Positions 58,728-64,000 of a DNA stretch of 64,000 bases are shown in pieces. Below the pieces are notes generated by a model, which was not told where the DNA came from, did no database searches, and saw only the letters and a program-made list of their open reading frames with translations. Positions within the stretch are counted from its first letter, which is position 1. Each line of letters opens with the position of its first letter. This stretch comes from Streptomyces acidiscabies. Its GTDB lineage: Bacteria; Actinomycetota; Actinomycetes; Streptomycetales; Streptomycetaceae. The DNA lies in assembly GCF_020010905.1 (NCBI RefSeq), contig NZ_JAGJBY010000002.1, forward strand, positions 4,402,001-4,466,000, in the 5' to 3' direction. The position numbers were made by a program, and so were the translations under genes.

Positions 58728-59951
58728 TTGCATACGCCAAGGGTTCGAGAGAAACAGCGGCCGACGGACACCGCTCAATGGCGCAGGGCGGCGCTCACTC
58801 TCGTCGCGATCGGCTGGACCGCCAACGAGTTCACCGTCCTCCTCGACGTCTACCGCCGGCTGCTCGGCCTCCCCCAGAGCACCGTCGTCGGCGCGTTCGT
58901 CGTGTACGTCCTCGGCATCGTGCCCGGCATCCTGCTCGGCGGCCCGGTCACCGACCGCCTCGGCCGCAAACGCGTCGTGGTCGCCGCCATCGCCGCCTCC
59001 GGCCTCTCCTCCCTGACCCTGATGGCGGGCTCCGAGATCACCGCGCTGCTCTTCGCGGGCCGGATGCTCGCCGGACTCGCCATCGGCGCCGCGATGACCT
59101 CCGTCGCCGTCTGGGCCCGCGAACTCCACGACCGGGCGGGCGAGGCGGGCGACCCGGACCGGCCCGCCCGCCTCGCCAGCCTCTGCCTGTCCGCCGGATT
59201 CGCCCTCAGCGGCCTGTGCTCCGCGCTCATCGCGCAGTGGCTGCCGCACCCGCTGCTCCTCGCCTACCTCCCCCAACTCGCCCTGACCGCCCTCGCGTTG
59301 GCCGCCGTCGCCCGCCTCCCGGAGACCGCGGGACCCCGCGCCGCCCGCACCGCACAACGCGGGGCGCGGCCCGCCGGGAGCGTGCGCCCGTTCCTGCGGT
59401 ACGTCGTCCCGCTCGCCCCCTGGGTCTTCGCCGCGCCCACCATCGGCTACGTCGTCCTGCCCCACCTCGTCGCCGGCGCCGTCGGCGAACACGCCCTGCT
59501 CTACGGCGGGCTGGCGATCCTCGTCACCCCCGGCGGCGGCGTCCTCATGACACCGCTGGCCCGCAGACTGGCCGCCCGCGACCCCCTCGCGCCCGCGATC
59601 GCCGGGATGACGACGATCGCCGCCGGACTCGTCACCGGAAGCTGGGCCGTACGGCACGAGGACCCGTACGCCGCGCTCGGCGCCTCCGCCGTCCTCGGCT
59701 GCGGATACGGGCTGTGCGCCGTGTACGGGCTCACCCAGACCGCCCGCCTCGCGAGCCCCGACCGGCTCGCCGTCCTCACCGCCGTCTACTGGGCCCTCGC
59801 CTACACCGGGTTCGCCGCGCCCTTCGTCTTCGAACTCCTCAACCGCAACCTGCCCGCCCCCGCCATCCTGCTCACCCTCGCCTCGCTGACCTTCGTGAGC
59901 CTGCTCCCGATGATCGGCGACGCCGCCCGCCACCCCGGTCGGGCAGGATGA
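58728..59951 (+). CDS. Major facilitator superfamily transporter
   Basis: About 407 residues with about 12 hydrophobic segments and the MFS motif A variant GPVTDRLGRKRVV between helices 2 and 3; an early conserved segment is WTANEFTVLLDVYR. Likely a proton-coupled efflux pump or uptake carrier. Divergent from the LysR regulator, so probably under its control, and a candidate exporter of the phosphonate. I prefer TTG at 58728 because AAAGGG lies about 11 bases upstream; an in-frame TTG at 58707 would add seven residues. Confidence 0.87.
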   Translation: MHTPRVREKQRPTDTAQWRRAALTLVAIGWTANEFTVLLDVYRRLLGLPQSTVVGAFVVYVLGIVPGILLGGPVTDRLGRKRVVVAAIAASGLSSLTLMAGSEITALLFAGRMLAGLAIGAAMTSVAVWARELHDRAGEAGDPDRPARLASLCLSAGFALSGLCSALIAQWLPHPLLLAYLPQLALTALALAAVARLPETAGPRAARTAQRGARPAGSVRPFLRYVVPLAPWVFAAPTIGYVVLPHLVAGAVGEHALLYGGLAILVTPGGGVLMTPLARRLAARDPLAPAIAGMTTIAAGLVTGSWAVRHEDPYAALGASAVLGCGYGLCAVYGLTQTARLASPDRLAVLTAVYWALAYTGFAAPFVFELLNRNLPAPAILLTLASLTFVSLLPMIGDAARHPGRAG

Positions 59952-59991
59952 TCCGTACGACGATCCACCACGCACAAGGAGCACCCCCCAC

Positions 59992-60639
59992 GTGACCACC
60001 TCCCCCCGCACCCAGTCGCTCAGCGGCGCCACCGACCTCGACCTCCCCGAGTTCGACACCCCGCCCGCCGACCCGCTCCCCCTGCTCCTCGACTGGCTGG
60101 ACAGCGCCGTCGCACGCGAGGTCCGCGAGCCGTACGCCGCTGTCCTCGCCACCGCCGACGCCGACGGCCGCCCCTCCACCCGCGTCCTGCTCGTCAAGGA
60201 CGCCGACGCCTCCGGGCTCGTCTTCACCAGCTTCACCGGCAGCCGCAAGGGCGTCGAACTCGCCGCCCGCCCCTGGGCCTCCCTCACCTTCTACTGGCGC
60301 GAGACCCTCCAGCAGCTCACCGTCACCGGCCCCGTCGAGCAGGTCGGCGCCGCCGAGTCCGACGACCTCTTCGCCCGCCGCCCCCTCGCCGCCCGCGCCA
60401 CCACCGCCGTCTCCCGCCAGAGCCGCCCCCTCACCGACGAACACGCCCTGCGCGCCGAGGCGAAGTCCCTGGTCGCCGCCGACGCGGACGTCGCCCGCCC
60501 CACCGAGTGGACCGGCTACCGCCTCGTCCCCACGGCGATCGAGTTCTGGTACGGCAGCCCCGACCGCCTCCACCGCCGGCTGCGCTACGACCGTCCCGGC
60601 ACCGACGGCACGTGGACGCACGAACGCCTCCAGCCCTGA
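59992..60639 (+). CDS. pdxH: Pyridoxamine 5'-phosphate oxidase family protein
   Basis: 215 residues, full length for the family. Pattern of FMN-binding PNPOx: RPSTRVLLVKDADASGLVF, TSFTGSRKGVELA, a tyrosine/Trp-rich LTFYWRETLQQ, the C-terminal IEFWYGSPDRLHRR and RLRYDR ending near the C-terminus. It makes pyridoxal 5'-phosphate from pyridoxine or pyridoxamine phosphate. GTG start with AAGGAG nine bases upstream. It follows the MFS gene by 40 bases and could be co-transcribed; PLP supply for the PhnW-like enzyme would be a sensible link, but a housekeeping role is equally likely. Confidence 0.88.
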   Translation: MTTSPRTQSLSGATDLDLPEFDTPPADPLPLLLDWLDSAVAREVREPYAAVLATADADGRPSTRVLLVKDADASGLVFTSFTGSRKGVELAARPWASLTFYWRETLQQLTVTGPVEQVGAAESDDLFARRPLAARATTAVSRQSRPLTDEHALRAEAKSLVAADADVARPTEWTGYRLVPTAIEFWYGSPDRLHRRLRYDRPGTDGTWTHERLQP

Positions 60640-60643
60640 GACA

Positions 60644-60662
60644 CCGGGACGCGCGGCCCCGG
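60644..60662. terminator. Possible short hairpin between convergent genes
   Basis: A 5-bp stem (CCGGG at 60644-60648 with CCCGG at 60658-60662) in the 27-base gap between the oxidase and response-regulator stops. Weak on its own. Confidence 0.3.
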
Positions 60663-60666
60663 CCCG

Positions 60667-61311
60667 CTACGCGACGTCGAGGAACCGCAGCACCGCCAGC
60701 ACCCGCCGGTGGTCCGCGTCCGCCCTCGGCAGGTCCAGCTTCGCGAAGATGTTGTTGATGTGCTTCGCCACGGCACTCTCGCTGACCACCAACTCCCCGG
60801 CGATCCCCGCGTTGGAGCGTCCGCCGGCCATCAGCTCCAGCACCTCGCGCTCGCGCGGCGTGAGCCGGTCGAGGGGATCGCTGTGCCGGCGTGCGAGGAG
60901 CTGGGACACGACCTGGGGGTCCAACGCGGTGCCCCCGGCGGCCACTCGGCGCACCGTCCCGGCGAACTCCTCGACGTCCGCGACACGTTGCTTGAGGAGA
61001 TACCCGATCCCCGTCGTGTGCGCGGAGAGCAGGTCCGCCGCGTACCGCTCCTCCACGTACTGCGACAGCAGCAGGACGGCGGTCCCCGGCCACCGGCGTT
61101 TGATCACCAGCGCGGCCCGCACCCCCTCGTCGGTGAAGCCGGGCGGCATCCGGACGTCCACCACCGCGATGTCGGGCCGGTGCTCCTCGACCGCGCCCAA
61201 CAGGCCCTCGGCGTCGCCGGCTTCGGCGGCCACCTCGAACCCCGCCAGCTCCAGGACCTTGACGACCCCGATCCGCAGCAGCACCGAGTCCTCGGCGATC
61301 ACGGCACGCAC
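60667..61311 (-). CDS. NarL/LuxR-family response regulator
   Basis: 214 residues. Receiver domain with acidic pocket (VIAEDS), phosphoacceptor Asp in IAVVDVRMPPGF and conserved Lys in YLLKQR; C-terminal LuxR helix-turn-helix (LTPREREVLELMAGG through SAVAKHINNIFAKLDL). GTG at 61311 is preceded by GGAG at five bases and overlaps the kinase gene end by 13 bases, so regulator and kinase are coupled. Target genes cannot be read from sequence. Confidence 0.93.
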   Translation of the reverse strand: MRAVIAEDSVLLRIGVVKVLELAGFEVAAEAGDAEGLLGAVEEHRPDIAVVDVRMPPGFTDEGVRAALVIKRRWPGTAVLLLSQYVEERYAADLLSAHTTGIGYLLKQRVADVEEFAGTVRRVAAGGTALDPQVVSQLLARRHSDPLDRLTPREREVLELMAGGRSNAGIAGELVVSESAVAKHINNIFAKLDLPRADADHRRVLAVLRFLDVA

Positions 61312-62486
61312 GGCAGCTCCACGGTCAGAACGGTCGGCCCTCCCACAGGGCTGTCGAGGGACAGCTTCCCATCCACCGCCGCGACCCGCTTGACCAGCCC
61401 CGCAAGGCCGCTCCCGGCCCCCACCCGCGCCCCGCCCACCCCGTCGTCGCTGACGACGACCAGCAGCGTCGGCCCGAACCGCTCCACCGACACCTCGGCC
61501 CGCGACGCCTCCGCGTGCTTCACCACGTTCGTCAGCGCCTCGGAGACGACGAAGTAGGCGACGGACTCGGCGGTCGCGGACGGCCGCGACGACAGCTCCA
61601 CCCGCACTCGCACCGGAATCGGCGCCCGCCCGGCGAGCCCCGACAGCGCCGCGTCGAGCCCCCGGTCCTCCAGCACGGCCGGGTGCAACCCCCGTACCAG
61701 CGCGCCGAGTTCCTCGATCGCCTCCTTCGCCTCCCGGTGCGCCTCCGCCAGCACCCGCCGCGCGTCCGGCGGCAGTTCGGTGAGCGTCGCCTTCGCGATC
61801 CCGAGGTTCACGGCGAGCGACACCAGCCGCTGCTGCGCCCCGTCGTGCAAGTCCCGTTCGATACGCCGCCGTTCGGCGTCCACCGCGTCCACCAGACCCG
61901 CCCGGCTCTCGGCCAGCGCGGACACCCGGTACGCCAACTGCGCCTCGCGGCCCGGCCCGAGACGCACCGAGGCGATCCGTCCGTCCAGCCGGGCCAGCGC
62001 CCCCGACGACCAGGCCGCGCCGTACAGCAGGGCGAGCCCGGCGGCGGTGATGTACGCGCCCTGCACGGTGTAACCGGCGTTCGCCAGACGCCAGTCGGGG
62101 GGTACGGCCCAGATCCACACGTAGAAGGCGGCGGCGACCCCGGCCGCGCCCCACGCCAGCAGGACGAGCGTCGCCCCGAGCGTCAGCAGCGGACCGGCCA
62201 GCAGGTGGTAGGTCAACTCCCCTCGTCCGGCGCGTCCTTCGGGGATCTCCACGCCGAGCCGCGTCCGCAGCCGCGTGCGCTGCGCCTTCGTCAACACCGG
62301 CCCGGCGTACACCACCGCCGTGACCGGCACGGCCACCGCGAGGAGCACCGCCCACAGCGCCGACGGGTCGAAGAAGATCCACGGCAGGCCCAGCGTCAGC
62401 AGGACGCCGAGGTGGATGAGCAGACCCATGACATGGAACGCGGCCGAAGCCGGGACGAACGGGCGCAGACGCGCGGTGAGGTGCAT
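61299..62486 (-). CDS. Sensor histidine kinase (HisKA_3 type)
   Basis: About 395 residues. Several hydrophobic segments fill the first 180 residues (sensor/membrane region), followed by the HisKA_3 phosphoacceptor ERRRIERDLHDGAQQR, the N-box SEALTNVVKHA and the G-box DDGVGGARVGAGSGL. It pairs with the response regulator that overlaps its 3' end. ATG at 62486 was chosen as the start of the hydrophobic region; an in-frame GTG at 62561 would add 25 residues. It diverges from the glutamine synthetase gene. Confidence 0.91.
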   Translation of the reverse strand: MHLTARLRPFVPASAAFHVMGLLIHLGVLLTLGLPWIFFDPSALWAVLLAVAVPVTAVVYAGPVLTKAQRTRLRTRLGVEIPEGRAGRGELTYHLLAGPLLTLGATLVLLAWGAAGVAAAFYVWIWAVPPDWRLANAGYTVQGAYITAAGLALLYGAAWSSGALARLDGRIASVRLGPGREAQLAYRVSALAESRAGLVDAVDAERRRIERDLHDGAQQRLVSLAVNLGIAKATLTELPPDARRVLAEAHREAKEAIEELGALVRGLHPAVLEDRGLDAALSGLAGRAPIPVRVRVELSSRPSATAESVAYFVVSEALTNVVKHAEASRAEVSVERFGPTLLVVVSDDGVGGARVGAGSGLAGLVKRVAAVDGKLSLDSPVGGPTVLTVELPCVP

Positions 62487-62629
62487 GACGTAACCGTAGA
62501 ACCCGAGGTCAGGGGCGGTCCATGAAGGCAGCGACCGGTTCCGGGGTGGTACTGGTGCCACCCCCGGGCCGAACGGGCGCGATGGCGGGGAGCTTCCGAA
62601 ATCCGGCGGAAACGTTCACCTGGTCTACT

Positions 62630-62642
62630 GATGTGCAACATC
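62630..62642. promoter_or_regulatory. Short inverted repeat upstream of the glutamine synthetase gene
   Basis: GATGT-GCA-ACATC in the 190-base divergent region between kinase and glutamine synthetase, 35 bases before the synthetase start. Spacing resembles GntR-type operators. Short, so chance cannot be excluded. Confidence 0.3.
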
Positions 62643-62676
62643 GATTCCTTTCAGTGGACACCTTCCGGGAGGCCCC

Positions 62677-63984
62677 ATGACGACCGACCTCGCCGAACTG
62701 GTCCGGGCGGACGGCGTCGAGTTCGTGCTCGCCGTCTTCGTCGACCTCACCGGCAAACCGTGCGCGAAGCTCGTGCCGGCCGAGGCGGTGGAGGAACTCC
62801 GCGACGAGGGAGTGGGGTTCGCCGGGTACGCCGCCGGCGCGCTCGGCCAGCTCCCCAGCGACCCGGACGTCGTGGCCCGCCCCGACGTCACCTCGTACAC
62901 GCCCCTGCCGTTCGTCGAACCCGGCCTCGCCCTCGTCCACTGCGACCCGTACGTGGAGGGCGAACCCTGGCCGTACGCCCCGCGCGTCATCCTGCGCCGC
63001 CAGCTCGAACGCGCCGCGGCGCAGGGCCTGTCGATGTCCGTCGGCGCCGAGGTCGAGTACTTCCTCGTCCACCGCGACGAACACGGCACGCTGACCGTCG
63101 CCGACCCCCGCGACACCGCGGCCCGCCCCTGTTACGACGCACGCGGCCTGACCCGCATGTACGACCACCTCACCGCCGTGTCGCGGGCGATGAACACTCT
63201 CGGCTGGGGCAACTACGCCAACGACCACGAGGACGGCAACGGCCAGTTCGAGCAGAACTTCCGGCACGCCGATGCCCTCACCACCGCCGACCGCGTCATC
63301 ACCCTGCGGTACCTGGTCTCGGTGCTCGCCGAACGCCGGGACATGACCGCGACGTTCATGCCGAAGCCGTTCACCGACCGCACCGGCACCGGCCTGCACC
63401 TCCACCTCTCCCTGTGGCGCGGCGACGAACCCGCCTTCCCCGCCCCGGACGACGGACGCGGCCTCGGACTCTCCCCGCTCGCCTACTCGTTCCTCGCCGG
63501 GATCGTCGAACACGCCCCCGCGCTCCAGGCCGTCCTCGCGCCGACCGTCAACTCCTACAAGCGAACCGGCGCCGTCAACACCCGCTCGGGCGCCACCTGG
63601 TCACCCCGCGTCGCCGGGTACGGCGGCAACGACCGCACCCACTACGTCCGCGTCCCCGACGGCGACCGCGTCGAACTGCGCGGCGGCGACGGCGCCGCCA
63701 ACCCCTACCTCGCCGCAGCCGCCGCCCTCGCCGCCGGACTCGACGGCATCGAACGCGGCCTCGACCCCGGCGAACCCGGCGCCGCCGGCAAGGGGCCGCA
63801 CCTCCCGCCCACCCTCCTGCACGCCGTCGAGGCACTCCAGGCGGACGACGTCGTCAGCGGCGCCCTCGACGCCGCCGGACCCGGCGTCAGCCGCTACTTC
63901 GCCGGCCTCAAACGCGAGGAGTTCTTCGACTGGCACGCCACGGTCGGCGCATGGGAGCTGGACCGCTATCTGACCGCGTTCTGA
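62677..63984 (+). CDS. GlnT-type glutamine synthetase family enzyme
   Basis: 435 residues, full length. N-terminal beta-grasp portion (VFVDLTGKPCAKLVP), catalytic-domain motifs GAEVEYFLVHRDEHG, NDHEDGNGQFEQNF, GLHLHLSLWRG, and PTVNSYKRTGAVNTRSG. The pattern is that of the GlnT/gamma-glutamylmethylamide-synthetase branch rather than GlnA or GlnII. It forms gamma-glutamyl amides from glutamate, ATP and ammonia or an amine. GGGAGG precedes the ATG by four bases. A new gene begins 12 bases after its stop; in other genomes GlnT genes are followed by glutamine-amidotransferase-like Glx genes, which could be checked beyond the window. Confidence 0.9.
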   Translation: MTTDLAELVRADGVEFVLAVFVDLTGKPCAKLVPAEAVEELRDEGVGFAGYAAGALGQLPSDPDVVARPDVTSYTPLPFVEPGLALVHCDPYVEGEPWPYAPRVILRRQLERAAAQGLSMSVGAEVEYFLVHRDEHGTLTVADPRDTAARPCYDARGLTRMYDHLTAVSRAMNTLGWGNYANDHEDGNGQFEQNFRHADALTTADRVITLRYLVSVLAERRDMTATFMPKPFTDRTGTGLHLHLSLWRGDEPAFPAPDDGRGLGLSPLAYSFLAGIVEHAPALQAVLAPTVNSYKRTGAVNTRSGATWSPRVAGYGGNDRTHYVRVPDGDRVELRGGDGAANPYLAAAAALAAGLDGIERGLDPGEPGAAGKGPHLPPTLLHAVEALQADDVVSGALDAAGPGVSRYFAGLKREEFFDWHATVGAWELDRYLTAF

Positions 63985-63995
63985 AGGGACTTGCG

Positions 63996-64000
63996 ATGTG
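63996..64000 (+). CDS. Start of a further gene, cut by the window edge
   Basis: ATG at 63996 follows AAGGGA at about six bases and lies 12 bases after the glutamine synthetase stop, so it likely begins the next gene of the same operon. Only five bases are visible; no product can be named. Confidence 0.45.

Noticed and set aside
61312..62382. Reading the response regulator as a 571-residue fusion protein
   Set aside because: The extra 350 residues overlap the histidine kinase in another frame and are low-complexity Arg/Gly/Ala; a GTG with a good ribosome site exists at 61311.

Overview
The window is very GC-rich throughout, with dense gene packing, ATGA/GTGA start-stop overlaps and frequent GTG starts. 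Together with giant modular synthases and a HisKA_3 kinase/LuxR regulator pair, this points to an actinomycete, most likely a Streptomyces. No rRNA, tRNA, CRISPR array, insertion sequence or prophage gene was recognised.

Bases 1-38787 hold part of a hybrid NRPS/trans-AT polyketide synthase cluster. A plus-strand pair (an NRPS-PKS cut by the left edge, then a free-standing AT-AT-ER protein) converges on a strong hairpin at about 17.2 kb with a minus-strand set of four genes: a three-module PKS, a formyltransferase-A-PCP loading protein, a PP-loop ATPase, and a single KS-ACP protein. None of the modules has a working built-in AT, so malonyl units must come from the AT-AT-ER protein. Both adenylation domains read as glycine. 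Formyltransferase-A(Gly)-PCP plus a PP-loop cyclodehydratase is the signature of the N-formylglycine-derived oxazole starter of the oxazolomycin/inthomycin family. The second glycine module, followed by more PKS modules, fits an oxazolomycin-like mid-chain glycine. Several catalytic residues are lost (a KS lacking its HGTGT His, altered DH motifs), two modules keep dead AT remnants, and the plus-strand PKS ends in a bare KS.

Bases 38788-44045 are a short mixed stretch: a hypothetical protein, a small lysine-repeat membrane protein, a secreted protein, a DUF2236 protein with EF-hands, a UppS-type prenyltransferase, an ABM-fold protein and a DUF402 protein.

Bases 44042-58640 form a phosphonate gene cluster. 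PEP mutase (pepM) is transcribed away from a ten-gene minus-strand series: Zn-dependent alcohol dehydrogenase, PF14907-type nucleotidyltransferase, thymidylate-kinase-like kinase, FomA/isopentenyl-phosphate-kinase-like kinase, PhnW-like aminotransferase, FAD protein, 2-hydroxyacid dehydrogenase, ArgC-like reductase, PGK-like kinase and Fe-dependent alcohol dehydrogenase. The last four overlap or nearly abut and read chemically as keto-acid reduction, carboxyl phosphorylation, acyl-phosphate reduction and aldehyde reduction. This suggests phosphonopyruvate is taken via phosphonolactate to a 2,3-dihydroxypropylphosphonate-type product. No phosphonopyruvate decarboxylase is present. A LysR regulator, an MFS transporter and a PNPOx-family oxidase follow.

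Bases 60667-64000 carry a LuxR/NarL response regulator with its histidine kinase and a GlnT-type glutamine synthetase. A further gene begins in the last five bases. Gene functions here are inferred from motifs read by eye; no database search was possible.
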